Part shown: piece by piece, positions 42,270-51,666 of the stretch
Position numbering within the stretch: position 1 is the first letter of the stretch
How the letters are laid out: each line of letters starts with the position of its first letter
Assembly: GCF_018131225.1 (NCBI RefSeq)
Contig: NZ_JAFCMM010000006.1
Coordinates: forward strand, 310,001-374,000
Reading direction: 5' to 3'
From: Bradyrhizobium sp. U87765 SZCCT0048
GTDB taxonomy: Bacteria > Pseudomonadota > Alphaproteobacteria > Rhizobiales > Xanthobacteraceae
DNA: 64,000 nucleotides
Program-made: the position numbers and the translations under genes
Notes under the pieces: model-generated
The model's database searches: none
Seen by the model: only the letters and a program-made list of their open reading frames with translations
Told to the model about the DNA's origin: nothing

Positions 42270-43343
42270 ATGGCTGATGACGACGCATCAGAGAAAACAC
42301 AGGACCCAACCCAAAAACGCCTCGACGAAGCCCTCGAGCGCGGCGATGTCGTCAAGAGCCAGGAGGTCAATACCTGGTTCGTGATGGCCGGCGCGGCGCT
42401 GGTGGCGTCGGCGTTCTCGTCGGGCATCGCCGGCGGCCTCCAGATGCCGCTGCGCAACCTGCTCGCCAACGCCCATCTGATCCGCACCGACGGGCCGGGG
42501 CTGCTGGCCCTGATGAAGCACCTCGACCTCATGCTGGTCAGCGTGCTCGGCCTGCCGTTCCTGGTGCTGACGCTGGCCGCGCTCGGCGGCAACCTCGTGC
42601 AGCACCGCCTGGTGTGGTCGTCGGAGCCGCTGACGCCGAAGTTCAGCAAGCTGTCGCCAATGGCGGGCGCCAAGCGGCTGTTCGGCAAGCAGGCGGCGAT
42701 GAACTTCCTCAAGGGGCTCGTCAAGCTGATCGCGCTCGGCGTGATCATGATGGCGATCCTGTGGCCGGAGCGCGAGCGGGTCGATGCGCTGGTGCGCCTC
42801 GATCCGGTGCAGTTGCTGTCCGCTGCGAAGGCGATGTCGATGCAGCTGATCGGCGCGGTGGTGGCGCTGCTGGCGCTGATCGCCGCCGGCGACTACTTCT
42901 TCCAGTATCGCGAGTGGTTCGAACGGCAGAAGATGTCGCGCGAAGAGGTCAAGGAAGAATACAAGCAGTCGGAAGGCGACCCCCATATCAAGGGGCGCAT
43001 CCGGCAGATGCGCTTCGCGCGCATGAAGAAGCGCATGATGGCGGCGGTGCCGACGGCTTCGGTGATCATCACCAACCCGACCCACTTCGCGGTCGCCCTG
43101 AAGTACGAGCAAGGCATGGCGGCACCGATTTGCGTCGCCAAAGGCGCCGACGCGATCGCCCTCAAGATCAGGGAAATCGCGACCGAGAACGACGTGCCGA
43201 TCGTCGAGAACCCGCCGCTCGCCCGCGCGCTGCACGCCACCGTCGAGATCGATGACGAGATCCCGGTCGAGCACTATCAGGCGGTCGCCGAAGTCATTGG
43301 CTACGTCATGCGGCTGAAGCGCAGATTCGGAGCGGCGCGCTAG
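42270..43343 (+). CDS. flhB: Flagellar export switch protein FlhB
   Basis: A 357-residue protein. N-terminal DDDASEKTQDPTQKRLDEAL, four membrane helices to about residue 210, then the cytoplasmic domain. The autocleavage motif NPTH starts at residue 269 (IITNPTHFAVAL). Cleavage there switches export from hook to filament substrates. Last gene of the flgB operon. Its 3' end overlaps the convergent YciB-like gene by 4 bases. Confidence 0.97.
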   Translation: MADDDASEKTQDPTQKRLDEALERGDVVKSQEVNTWFVMAGAALVASAFSSGIAGGLQMPLRNLLANAHLIRTDGPGLLALMKHLDLMLVSVLGLPFLVLTLAALGGNLVQHRLVWSSEPLTPKFSKLSPMAGAKRLFGKQAAMNFLKGLVKLIALGVIMMAILWPERERVDALVRLDPVQLLSAAKAMSMQLIGAVVALLALIAAGDYFFQYREWFERQKMSREEVKEEYKQSEGDPHIKGRIRQMRFARMKKRMMAAVPTASVIITNPTHFAVALKYEQGMAAPICVAKGADAIALKIREIATENDVPIVENPPLARALHATVEIDDEIPVEHYQAVAEVIGYVMRLKRRFGAAR

Positions 43344-43963
43344 GCGGATGTCGCGAGCGGCGCGGCCAGTTCGCCGGTGGCGATCAGCAGTGCGATGCGC
43401 TCGGCCTCAGGCATGGCGCGGATGCGGCGGCGGGCGGTGATGCGCAGCGCAGCGAAGCCGGCGACGAACACCACCACCTTGCTGACGAGGCCGAACGCCG
43501 GCATCACCACCGCCCAGGTCGCGCTGCTGCAGGTGATCGCGACGATGGCGTTGACGGCAGCGGATACGAACATCAGAGCGGCCCAGGCGTAGCCGACGGT
43601 GACCGCGACGTCGGGCACGACCTGCCGGGCGATCGGTGGCAGGTAACGGGTCATCCAGCCGCGCTTGAGCATGACGACGCCGATGAGGACGTAGATCACG
43701 CTCGGCTTGAACAGCAGGAAACGTGGATCGTCGGTCAGCAGCGTCGCCGTGCCGGCGGCGATCACCAGGAACAGGCTCAGCCACTCCATGGTGTCGATTG
43801 GCCTGCGGCGGGCGAGTTGCACGCCGATCTGGCCCAGACCGAGCGCGACGCCGAGGCCGACAGACAGGGCGGTGTTGTGGGTCAGCAGGAAGACCAGCAG
43901 AAACAGCAGCGTCGACGCCAGGTCGAGCAGCAGCAGCCGCGCGGCCTTCAGAAAGTCTTTCAT
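43340..43963 (-). CDS. YciB / septation protein A family membrane protein
   Basis: A 207-residue inner-membrane protein with five to six hydrophobic segments. The family motif is seen in LLTDDPRFLLFKPSVIYVLIGVVML. YciB-type proteins affect envelope synthesis and, in Shigella, septation. Their biochemical role is unclear. The ATG at 43963 (MKDFLKAARLL) has GGGGG upstream. It is convergent with flhB and not part of the flagellar set. Confidence 0.8.
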   Translation of the reverse strand: MKDFLKAARLLLLDLASTLLFLLVFLLTHNTALSVGLGVALGLGQIGVQLARRRPIDTMEWLSLFLVIAAGTATLLTDDPRFLLFKPSVIYVLIGVVMLKRGWMTRYLPPIARQVVPDVAVTVGYAWAALMFVSAAVNAIVAITCSSATWAVVMPAFGLVSKVVVFVAGFAALRITARRRIRAMPEAERIALLIATGELAAPLATSA

Positions 43964-44073
43964 CGCAGCCCCCGTGATGGCGCGGCGGAGGCCGGCGCTG
44001 ACGGACATGGATCGCGTGACCAAGGCATGGCGTCAAGGGATGTCGTGAGCGGTGGGGGCGACCGTCCGTCTCG

Positions 44074-44652
44074 TCAGGGGGCCGTGGTGGCGGCGTGACG
44101 CGCCTGCTCGGCGACGACCTCGGCCAGCAGCTCCGGCTGCGACCAGACGCGGTAGTTGCCGGCGGCGTAGGCGAGGGCGTTGCGATGGTAAAGCAGGGCG
44201 TTCATGCGGTTGGCTGCGGTATTGTCGCGACTGCGCGTGACCTTGCCCGGCGCGCCCATCACGATGGAATGCGGCGGGATCACCGTGCCTTCGGTCAGGA
44301 AGGCGCCGCCGGCGACGATCGAGCCCCTGCCGATCACGCAGCGGTCCATGATCGTTGCGCCGATGCCGATCAGGCAGTCGTCCTCGACGGTGCAGCCGTG
44401 CAGCGTGACATGGTGGGTGATCGAGCAGCGGGCGCCGATGAGAGTCGGCGTATCGAGGCCGACATGGATCATGACGAAGTCCTGCACGTTCGACTGCGGG
44501 CCGATCACCACGCGCTGGCACTCGGCGCGGATCACCGCGTTGCACCACACCGACGCGCCGGCGCCGATCTCGACCGCGCCGTAGATGCGGGCCGATGGCT
44601 CGATGAACGCGGCGCCGAGATCGCGCACGTCGGGGCCGAAGAGGGATGTCAT
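44074..44652 (-). CDS. Gamma-carbonic anhydrase / hexapeptide-repeat family protein
   Basis: A 192-residue left-handed beta-helix protein with hexapeptide repeats (IYGAVEIGAGASVW, CVIGRGSIVAGGAFL). Zinc ligands fit His63 (VMIHVG), His80 and His85 (THHVTLHGC), the gamma-CA arrangement. Family members hydrate CO2 or act as acyl-binding relatives (PaaY/CaiE type), so activity is not certain. It diverges from the nitronate monooxygenase gene. Confidence 0.88.
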   Translation of the reverse strand: MTSLFGPDVRDLGAAFIEPSARIYGAVEIGAGASVWCNAVIRAECQRVVIGPQSNVQDFVMIHVGLDTPTLIGARCSITHHVTLHGCTVEDDCLIGIGATIMDRCVIGRGSIVAGGAFLTEGTVIPPHSIVMGAPGKVTRSRDNTAANRMNALLYHRNALAYAAGNYRVWSQPELLAEVVAEQARHAATTAP

Positions 44653-44841
44653 GCTGTTTCCTCGAAGCGTGTTGTCGTTGTGGTCGGCACCGTAGGCGAT
44701 CACGCGGGGACGCGCCATGCGGCTGGTTCGCCCGAGCTATCTGCCAGCGAGATAACCGGATCACCAACAATCGTTACCGCCATGATCGGCGCTTCGCCTA
44801 GGCTCGCGCCAACGACACAACACAACGGGAAGGAAATCCTC

Positions 44842-45804
44842 ATGGCTCCGCGCCGCTTCACGGACATCGTTCACTGCCGCCATCCGATCGTCGCCGCGCC
44901 GATGGGGGCGGTGTCCGGCGGCCGTCTCGCGGCGGCGGTCTCGGCGGCCGGCGGCTTCGGCCTGGTCGGCGGCGGCTATACCCGCGACCGGGCCTGGCTC
45001 GAGCGCGAACTCGATCTTGCCCGCGACATGGCGAAGGTCGGCGTCGGCTTCATTACCTGGAGCGCGGCCGCGCAGCCCGACCATGTCGATCTCGTGCTCG
45101 AACGCCGGCCGAAGGCGATCATGCTGTCGTTCGGCGATCCCGCGCCGATCGCTGCCAAGGCACAGCGCGCCGGCATCGCGGTGATCTGCCAGGTGCAGAC
45201 CGTGGCCATGGCGCGCGACGCGGTTTCGAAGGGCGCTGATGTCATCGTCGCGCAGGGCACCGAGGCCGGTGGCCATGGCGCGGCTTGCGCCACGCTGCCG
45301 CTGGTGCCGGCGGTGGTTGATGCGGTCGGCGACAAGGTCCCGGTGCTCGCGGCCGGCGGCATCGCCGATGGCCGGGGCCTCGCCGCGGCGTGGGCGCTCG
45401 GCGCCGACGGCGTGCTGCTCGGCACGCGGTTCTATGCCGCCGACGAGGCGCTGGTGCATCCCGCTGCCAAGCAGAAAGTGGTCACGGAGGACGGCGCCGC
45501 AACGGTGCGCGGCTCGGCGGTCGATCTCATCCGCGGCTATCACTGGCCGGCGTCCTTCACCATCCGCACGCTGGTCAACGATTTCGTGCAGCGCTGGAAC
45601 GGTCGCGAGGACGATCTGGCGAGGGAGCTGGCAACCGAGATGCCGCGCTACGCCGCGGCGGCGGAGGCTGGAGATTTCGACCACGCCGCCGTCATCGTCG
45701 GCGAGGCGGCTGGCCTCGTGCACGACGTCCTGCCTGCCGGCGACATCGTCCGGCGCATCGCGCAGGAGGCGGCCGACGTCGTCGCGCGGCTCGCGGTGCG
45801 CTAA
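44842..45804 (+). CDS. Nitronate monooxygenase (2-nitropropane dioxygenase) family
   Basis: A 320-residue FMN-binding TIM-barrel enzyme. Blocks: PIVAAPMGAVSGGRLAAAVS near the start, QGTEAGGHG with the catalytic-type His, and VPVLAAGGIADGRGLAAAWALGADGVLLGTRF for FMN phosphate binding. The family oxidises alkyl nitronates to carbonyls, although some members are enoyl reductases. GGGAAGGAA lies before the ATG. It stands alone, followed by a palindromic repeat. Confidence 0.88.
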   Translation: MAPRRFTDIVHCRHPIVAAPMGAVSGGRLAAAVSAAGGFGLVGGGYTRDRAWLERELDLARDMAKVGVGFITWSAAAQPDHVDLVLERRPKAIMLSFGDPAPIAAKAQRAGIAVICQVQTVAMARDAVSKGADVIVAQGTEAGGHGAACATLPLVPAVVDAVGDKVPVLAAGGIADGRGLAAAWALGADGVLLGTRFYAADEALVHPAAKQKVVTEDGAATVRGSAVDLIRGYHWPASFTIRTLVNDFVQRWNGREDDLARELATEMPRYAAAAEAGDFDHAAVIVGEAAGLVHDVLPAGDIVRRIAQEAADVVARLAVR

Positions 45805-45897
45805 CGGAGGCGCATCTCCTTGTGGTGAGAAGCAGGCGCGTGTTCTCGAGAAGCTGACTTAAAAAGACCGTGAGACTGGGCCTCTGTTGTTGAATTC

Positions 45898-45985
45898 GTC
45901 ATGGCCGGGCTTGTCCCGGCCATCCACGCCTTTCCTGCTGCGGGCCTGTGAAGACGTGGATGCCCGGGACAAGCCCGGGCATGAC
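45898..45985. repeat. 88-bp palindromic intergenic element
   Basis: It starts GTCATG and ends CATGAC. It holds two perfect 9-bp hairpins, ATGGCCGGG-CTTGT-CCCGGCCAT and ATGCCCGGG-ACAAG-CCCGGGCAT, which are also inverted copies of each other, with inner arms CCACG/CGTGG. The whole could fold as one cruciform. The form resembles dispersed repeats of Bradyrhizobium and Rhodopseudomonas. The rest of 45805-46196 holds a second, shorter palindromic stretch (about 46050-46180) and no gene. Confidence 0.85.
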
Positions 45986-46196
45986 GGAGAAAGTTGATAG
46001 TTTGCAGCTTAAAACAAGACTTGCAGATGGGATCTACATCTCCAGCGCGTAGCCGGTATGAGCGTAGCGACATACGGGTGTTGCAGCCGCTGCTGCCTGT
46101 AAATCCCGGGTGTCGCTTCGCTCACCAGGGGCTACGAGCCGCAGACACTGTTGCGCAGTGAGGCCTGGATCGGCTTCGCTCAACAAGTGACGGGCG

Positions 46197-47087
46197 TTAC
46201 TCCGCCGCCTGCGCCGGGGGCATCGCCTGGGTGCGGGCGACGTCGAGGAAGGCGCGCATCGCGCTCGACTCGTAGGCGTCGCGGCGGCGCACGAACAATG
46301 TCTGCACCGCGCCGATCTTCGGATCGATCGCATGAACGGCGACACGGCCATCGCGCAGGGCAGGCGCGACGGTGCCGCGCGGCAGCAGCGTGACGCCGAT
46401 GCCGGCGGAAACGCAGGCGATGATCGCGTCGAGCGAGCCGAACTCCTGCGGCTGCGCCACCACGATGCCCATCTGCGCCAGCACGTTGTCGAGGCGCTGG
46501 CGATAGGAGCATCCGGCGCGGAACACGATGGTCTTGAGGCCGTCGACGCCGGCAAGCTCGCGCGGCGCGCGGATGGCGCGCTCGGTCACCAGCACCAGTT
46601 CCTCGCGGAAGATCGGCTCCTGGATCAACTGCGGATGCTCGATCGGCGCGGCGACGAAGGCACCGTCGAGCCGGCATTCCACCACTTCGGTGACGAGATG
46701 CGCGGTGGTGCCGGTGGTGACCGCGAGGCGCACCCGGGGATAGCTGCTGGCGAACATCGTCAGCAGGTTGGAGAGCCGCAGCGCCGCGGTGGTTTCCATG
46801 CTGCCGACCTGCAGCACGCCGGTCGGCTCGCCCTCGTCCTGTGCCGCGGCCTGCGCCTCGGCCAGCAGCTTGGCGATGCGGCCGGCGAACGGCAGCATCC
46901 GCTGCCCGGCGGCGGTCAGCGTCACGCCGCGGGCGTGGCGCTGGAACAGGGCGATGCCAAGACCGTCCTCCAGCATGCGGATCCGCGTCGTCACGTTGGA
47001 CTGCACCGTGTGCAGCTCCTGCGCGGCACGGTTCATGCTGCCGAGGCGGGCGACGGCTTCGAAAACCTTGAGGTCGGCGGCGTCCAT
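46197..47087 (-). CDS. LysR-family transcriptional regulator
   Basis: A 296-residue LysR regulator. The N-terminal HTH is at residues 1-60 (DAADLKVFEAVARLGSMNRA, RMLEDGLGIALFQRHARGV). The C-terminal effector domain is from about 90 (GVLQVGSMETTAALRL). The ATG at 47087 is chosen because LysR proteins begin just before this helix. It diverges from a LIV-type binding-protein gene across 205 A+T-rich bases with operator-like repeats. It probably controls the uptake and catabolic genes to its right. Confidence 0.93.
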   Translation of the reverse strand: MDAADLKVFEAVARLGSMNRAAQELHTVQSNVTTRIRMLEDGLGIALFQRHARGVTLTAAGQRMLPFAGRIAKLLAEAQAAAQDEGEPTGVLQVGSMETTAALRLSNLLTMFASSYPRVRLAVTTGTTAHLVTEVVECRLDGAFVAAPIEHPQLIQEPIFREELVLVTERAIRAPRELAGVDGLKTIVFRAGCSYRQRLDNVLAQMGIVVAQPQEFGSLDAIIACVSAGIGVTLLPRGTVAPALRDGRVAVHAIDPKIGAVQTLFVRRRDAYESSAMRAFLDVARTQAMPPAQAAE

Positions 47088-47179
47088 TTTATCTATCCCT
47101 GCTGTCGATAGCTCAGGCTGTTCCAATATCTCACAAGGCGATTGCTGCGTCAAAAGTGGCCGCCCGAAAGTCATGGGCA

Positions 47180-47223
47180 GACAAATTCGATAATTGACAA
47201 ATTTCTCAATTAACGAGACAAAT
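47180..47223. promoter_or_regulatory. Candidate LysR operator
   Basis: Three direct GACAAAT repeats (47180, 47196, 47217) enclose the inverted repeat AATTGA-N8-TCAATT (47192-47211). This lies midway between the divergent LysR gene and the binding-protein gene, where LysR regulators normally bind. A TTGACA hexamer overlaps it (47194-47199). Confidence 0.55.
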
Positions 47224-47292
47224 ATCAAAAATAACATGCAGTCAAAAATGATGCGGGCCGGCGGAGATCGGCCGTTTTCAGGGGAGGTGCTG

Positions 47293-48504
47293 ATGTCGTT
47301 CCGAATGGCCGCGCTCGCGGCGGGCTTGCTTGCTTTGTCGAGTCAGTCGTCCCACGCCCAGTTCAGCGACGGCGTGCTGCGGATCGGCGTGCTCAACGAC
47401 CAGTCCGGCATCTATGCCGACATGGCGGGGCCGGGCTCGGTGGTGGCGGCGCAGATCGCCGTCGAGGAGTTCGGCGGCAAGATCGGCAACGTGCCCATCG
47501 AGATCGTCCGCGGCGATCACCAGAACAAGTCCGACATCGGTCTGACCATGGCGCGCAAGTGGCTGGACACTGAAGGCGTCGACATGATCGCCGACATCCC
47601 GAACTCGTCGATCTCGCTCGCGATCGTCAACCTGGTGCGCGACAAGAACAAGGTCGCCGTCATCACCACGTCGAACAGCAACCGTCTCACCGGCGATGCC
47701 TGCTCGCCCAACCACGTCCACTGGACGCTCGACAATTACAGTCTCGCCAAGAGCACAGGATCGGCAGTGCTGAAGTCGGGCGCCAAGAGCTGGTTCTTCG
47801 TCACCGCCGACTATGCCTTCGGCCACGACATGGAGCGCGAGGCCGGCGACATCGTCAAGAAGGCCGGCGGCACCGTGGTCGGCTCGGTGCGCCATCCGCT
47901 CAACTCGTCGGATTTTTCGTCCTACCTGCTGCAGGCGCAGGCGTCGAAGGCCGACGTCATCGCGCTCGCCAATTCCGGTAGCGATTTCACCAACTCGGTC
48001 AAGCAGGCGACCGAGTTCGGCATCCCGCAGGGCGACCAGCGCCTCGCCGGCCTAGCGATGTATCTCACCGACGTCAAGTCGCTGGGCCTCAACAGCGGCA
48101 AGGGCATCTATTTGTCGGAGCCGTTCTACTGGGATCTCAACGACGACACCCGCGCCTTCGCCAAAAAGTTCGGCGAGCGCCACGGCGGCGCGATGCCGAC
48201 CTCGTTCCAGGCCGGCGTCTATTCCGGTGTGCTGCACTATCTCAAGGCGGTCGCCGCGGTCGGTGGCGACGGCGACGGCCGCGCCATCGTCGCCAGGATG
48301 AAGGAACTGCCGACGCAGGACCTCGCCTTTGGCAAGGGCAGCGTGCGTGTCGACGGCCGCAAGATGCACCCGATGTACCTGTTCCGCGTCAAGTCGCCGG
48401 AGCAGTCGAAGGGGCCGTGGGATCTTTATGAAAAGGTCGGCGAAACCGCTGCCGCCGATGCCTTCAAGCCGCTCGATCCGGCGTGCCCGCTGGTCGGCAA
48501 GTAG
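47293..48504 (+). CDS. LIV-type ABC transporter substrate-binding protein 1
   Basis: A 403-residue periplasmic binding protein, type I fold. The signal peptide is residues 1-22 (MSFRMAALAAGLLALSSQ...HA). FSDGVLRIGVLNDQSGIYAD is the typical start of the mature domain. The ATG at 47293 has GGGGAGG 5 bases upstream; the longer frame to 47194 reads through the operator. It heads a plus-strand set with NIPSNAP, SDR, dehydrogenase and livHMGF genes. The ligand is unknown; such proteins near catabolic genes often bind aromatic acids. Confidence 0.9.
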   Translation: MSFRMAALAAGLLALSSQSSHAQFSDGVLRIGVLNDQSGIYADMAGPGSVVAAQIAVEEFGGKIGNVPIEIVRGDHQNKSDIGLTMARKWLDTEGVDMIADIPNSSISLAIVNLVRDKNKVAVITTSNSNRLTGDACSPNHVHWTLDNYSLAKSTGSAVLKSGAKSWFFVTADYAFGHDMEREAGDIVKKAGGTVVGSVRHPLNSSDFSSYLLQAQASKADVIALANSGSDFTNSVKQATEFGIPQGDQRLAGLAMYLTDVKSLGLNSGKGIYLSEPFYWDLNDDTRAFAKKFGERHGGAMPTSFQAGVYSGVLHYLKAVAAVGGDGDGRAIVARMKELPTQDLAFGKGSVRVDGRKMHPMYLFRVKSPEQSKGPWDLYEKVGETAAADAFKPLDPACPLVGK

Positions 48505-48575
48505 CGCCGGCCCTGCCGGACATCGCAACAGGACGCCCGCACCACCACAAGACCAACAAGAACAGGAGACGCGCC

Positions 48576-48923
48576 GTGATCGTCGAAGAACGTATGTACG
48601 TGCTGCACACCGAAGTCGACGTGCGGGAGTATTTTCGCATCTACGAGAGCGAGGGGCTGCCGGTGCAGCGCGAGATCCTCGGCGGCTTCCTCGGCTACTT
48701 CACCACGGAGTTCGGCATCCAGAACCAACTGGTGCACCTGTGGGCGTATGCCGACCTCGAGGAGCGGCGCAAGCGCCGCGCCCGTCTCGCCGAGCAGCCG
48801 CAGTGGCAGGCGTGCATCGCGAAGATCCGCCCGATGATCCGCACCATGGAAAACCGCATCATGGTGCCGACCGCGTTCTCGCCGCTGCCGGGCGCGCTGC
48901 TCGGTTCTGCGCGTACGGCTTGA
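48576..48923 (+). CDS. NIPSNAP family protein
   Basis: A 115-residue ferredoxin-like (dimeric alpha-beta barrel) protein. It begins GTG-encoded MIVEERMYVLHTEVDVREYF and has YFTTEFGIQNQLVHLWAYADLEERRKRR. AGGAG lies 8 bases before the GTG. NIPSNAP proteins appear in many bacterial catabolic operons; their function is not established. It lies 71 bases after binding protein 1 and 11 bases before the SDR gene. Confidence 0.85.
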   Translation: MIVEERMYVLHTEVDVREYFRIYESEGLPVQREILGGFLGYFTTEFGIQNQLVHLWAYADLEERRKRRARLAEQPQWQACIAKIRPMIRTMENRIMVPTAFSPLPGALLGSARTA

Positions 48924-48934
48924 GGGAGGTCGCC

Positions 48935-49702
48935 ATGACGAATTCGCAGGGGATGCTGCAAGGTAAGGTCGCGTTGATCACCGGTGCGGGCACCGGCATC
49001 GGCCGTACCGCCGCTGGCCTGTTCGCGCGCAACGGCGCCCGCGTCATGATCGCCGACATCGATGCCGTGCAGGGTGCTGCCGCGGCGGAGGAGATCGTCG
49101 CCGCGGGTCTGCAGGCGGCGTTCGTGCGGACCGACGTCACCGATCCCGACAGCGTCAAGGCCTGCGTCGCCGCGACCGTCGCCGCCTTCGGCAAGCTCGA
49201 CACCATCTACAACAACGCCGGCGGCTCCAGCATGCAGGACAACGACGTGACGCGCGCGCCGTTCGAGGAGTTCTGGCGCGCCATTCGCCTCGATCTCTAC
49301 GGCACCTGGCTGGTCAGTCATTTCGGCATTCCCGAGATCATCAAGGCCGGCGGCGGCGCGGTGGTCAACGCAGCGTCGGTCGTCGCCGCGATGGGCTGGC
49401 CGGGCAAGGATGCCTACACCGCGGCCAAGGGCGCCATCGTCGCGCTGACACGGTCGATGGCAGTGGAGTTCGCGGCCCAGGGCGTGCGTGTCAACGCGGT
49501 CTCGCCCGGTGTCACCCGCACGCCGCGCGTGGTGGCGCAGCTCGAGGCGCTGGAGACGACGCAGCGGCTCACCGCTGCCCACCTGCTCGGCATGGTCGAG
49601 CCGATCGACGTGGCGCAGGCGGCGATGTTCCTGGCGTCCGACGCCGCGGCGCGCACCACCGGCCATGTCATGGCCGTCGACAGCGGCCTGTCGATCTCCT
49701 GA
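48935..49702 (+). CDS. Short-chain dehydrogenase/reductase (SDR)
   Basis: A 255-residue classical SDR. Cofactor motif TGAGTGIG at residues 16-23, NNAGG near 90, catalytic YTAAK around 155, and the C-terminal GHVMAVDSGLSIS. AD after strand 2 (IADID) suggests NAD(H). GGGAGG precedes the ATG. The stop overlaps the next start (TGATG), so the two enzymes are coupled and probably act in sequence on a hydroxy/keto intermediate. Confidence 0.92.
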   Translation: MTNSQGMLQGKVALITGAGTGIGRTAAGLFARNGARVMIADIDAVQGAAAAEEIVAAGLQAAFVRTDVTDPDSVKACVAATVAAFGKLDTIYNNAGGSSMQDNDVTRAPFEEFWRAIRLDLYGTWLVSHFGIPEIIKAGGGAVVNAASVVAAMGWPGKDAYTAAKGAIVALTRSMAVEFAAQGVRVNAVSPGVTRTPRVVAQLEALETTQRLTAAHLLGMVEPIDVAQAAMFLASDAAARTTGHVMAVDSGLSIS

Positions 49703-50694
49703 TGGCGACGATGAACTCTGCCAAGACCGTGACGCCGCGCGCCGCCGACCGCATCCGCCGCATCGCCGTGGTCGGTGCCGGCACCATCGGCACGAGCTGG
49801 GCGGGCTATTTCTCCGGCAGCGGGTACGATGTCGTCGTGGTCGAGCCGCAGGCCGCCGCGCGCGAGCGCGTTCCAGACGCCGTCGCGCAGTGCCATCGCG
49901 CCATGGCGGCGGCGCGGCTGCGCGATCCGGCGGCTGCTACGGGAGCGGTCACGGTGATCGAGGCCATCGCAGCGCTCGACGGCGCGGCGATCGACTTCGT
50001 CCAGGAGAATGTCCGCGAGGAGCTTGCGGTCAAGCAGGTGACGCTGCGCGCGCTCGATGCGCTGCTGCCGCCGGATGTGCTGATCGCGTCGAGCACGTCG
50101 GGCCTCGGCGCGTCCGATCTGCAGGACGGCTGCGTTCATCCGCAGCGCGTGCTGGTCGGCCATCCGATGAACCCGCCACACCTGCTGCCACTGGTCGAGA
50201 TCGTCGGCGGCCGGGCGACGTCGCCGGACGCGGTGCAGGCGGCTGCCGGCATTTATGCCGCGATGGGCAAGCGGCCGGTCGTTCTCAACAGGGAGGTGAT
50301 CGGCCATCTCGCCACCCGCCTGACCGTCGCGCTGTGGCGCGAAGCGGCGTGTCTCGTGCGTGACGGCGTCGCGTCGGTCGCCGACGTCGACGCTGCTGTC
50401 ACCCATGGCCTTGGCCTGCGTCTCGCCGTCGCCGGGCCGCATCTCAGCTATCATCTCGGCGGCGGCGACAATGGTCTTGCGGGCTTCTTCGCCTGGGCGC
50501 GCGAGCCGCTGCAAGGCTGGTGCGACGATTTGGGCACGCTCACGCTCGATGCCGATCTCGAGGCGAAGCTCGCCGCCGGCATCGCCGCGGCCGTGGGCGA
50601 CCACGGCGTCGCAGAGCTGGCGCAATGGCGGGACACCGCGCTCGCCGGCGTTCTGGCGCAACTGCGGGAAACGCCGGCGCCAATCGATCGATAA
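49702..50694 (+). CDS. 3-hydroxyacyl-CoA dehydrogenase-like (3-HCDH) oxidoreductase
   Basis: A 330-residue NAD-dependent enzyme. Rossmann motif VVGAGTIGTSWAGYF at residues 23-37, ASSTSGL near 130, and HPMNPPHLLPLVEIV around 153-167 with the catalytic His. The C-terminal domain continues to about 320. The length fits the single-domain group that includes carnitine dehydrogenase and L-gulonate dehydrogenase, so the substrate need not be a CoA ester. Coupled to the SDR upstream. Confidence 0.88.
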   Translation: MATMNSAKTVTPRAADRIRRIAVVGAGTIGTSWAGYFSGSGYDVVVVEPQAAARERVPDAVAQCHRAMAAARLRDPAAATGAVTVIEAIAALDGAAIDFVQENVREELAVKQVTLRALDALLPPDVLIASSTSGLGASDLQDGCVHPQRVLVGHPMNPPHLLPLVEIVGGRATSPDAVQAAAGIYAAMGKRPVVLNREVIGHLATRLTVALWREAACLVRDGVASVADVDAAVTHGLGLRLAVAGPHLSYHLGGGDNGLAGFFAWAREPLQGWCDDLGTLTLDADLEAKLAAGIAAAVGDHGVAELAQWRDTALAGVLAQLRETPAPIDR

Positions 50695-50817
50695 TTGCCA
50701 ACCCTATCGCATCATGAGACTGTTGAATAAATCGAAATGGCCGCCCGCGGCCGGCAAGAACGATACGGGGAGGGCGATGCAGAGAGTATCGAGGCCGACG
50801 CACGCGCGGAGGCGCGC

Positions 50818-51666
50818 ATGCTGATCCACGTCCTCAACGGCCTCGTCTATGGCGGGCTGCTCTATCTCGTCGCTGTCGGCCTCGTGCTGATCTTCGGGCT
50901 GCGCCAGGTGGTGAACTTCGCCCATGGCGGCCTGTTCATGCTCGGCGCTTATGTCGCCTATGCCGCGATCGCGATCGCCGGCTTCTGGGGCGGGCTTGTC
51001 GTCGCGACGCTGACGCTCGCGGTCGTCGGTCTCGTGCTCGACCGCACGGTGTTTCGCCAGTTGCAGGACCAGGACCCGATCGTCACCGTGCTGGTGACGT
51101 TCGGCCTGCTGCTGCTGCTGGAGGATTTCGTGCGCACGGTGTGGGGGCGCGACAACCTCACCGTCGCGGTGCCCGCCCTGCTGCAGGGCACGGTGTCGAT
51201 CGCCGGGTCGGCGTTTCCGGTGTATCGCCTGTTCGTGATCGTCGCCGCGGCGCTGGTCGGGGTCGGGCTGACGCTGTGGCTCAAGACCAGCCGCATCGGG
51301 CTTTATGTCCGTGCCTTCGCCGCCGATCCGGTGACGACCGGCATGCAGGGTGTCGACACCGAGCGCGTCAGCCTCGCGGTGGTGGCGATCGGCGCCGGGC
51401 TCGCCGGGCTGTCGGGCGCGATCGCCGCGCCGCTGCTGGCGCTGTCGCCGTCGATGGGCGGCTCGATCCTGATCGAGAGCTTCATTGTCGTGGTGATCGG
51501 CGGCTTCGGCAGCTTCGCGGGCGCGCTGGTCGCGGCGCTGGTGATCGGCCAGTTGCAGAACTTCGGCATCGTGTTCGTGCCGTCTATCGCCTCGATGGTG
51601 CCGTTCGTGCTGATGATTGCGATCCTGATCGCGCGGCCGTCGGGCCTCGCGGGGAGGGCGACATGA
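50818..51666 (+). CDS. livH: Branched-chain amino-acid-type ABC permease LivH
   Basis: A 282-residue permease. MLIHVLNGLVYGGLLYLVAVGL, FGLRQVVNFAHGGLFMLGAY and IGGFGSFAGALVAALVIGQ are LivH hallmarks; about eight membrane helices. GGAGG lies 6 bases before the ATG at 50818. Its stop overlaps the livM start (ATGA). Transporters of this family carry amino acids, amides or aromatic acids. Confidence 0.94.
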   Translation: MLIHVLNGLVYGGLLYLVAVGLVLIFGLRQVVNFAHGGLFMLGAYVAYAAIAIAGFWGGLVVATLTLAVVGLVLDRTVFRQLQDQDPIVTVLVTFGLLLLLEDFVRTVWGRDNLTVAVPALLQGTVSIAGSAFPVYRLFVIVAAALVGVGLTLWLKTSRIGLYVRAFAADPVTTGMQGVDTERVSLAVVAIGAGLAGLSGAIAAPLLALSPSMGGSILIESFIVVVIGGFGSFAGALVAALVIGQLQNFGIVFVPSIASMVPFVLMIAILIARPSGLAGRAT

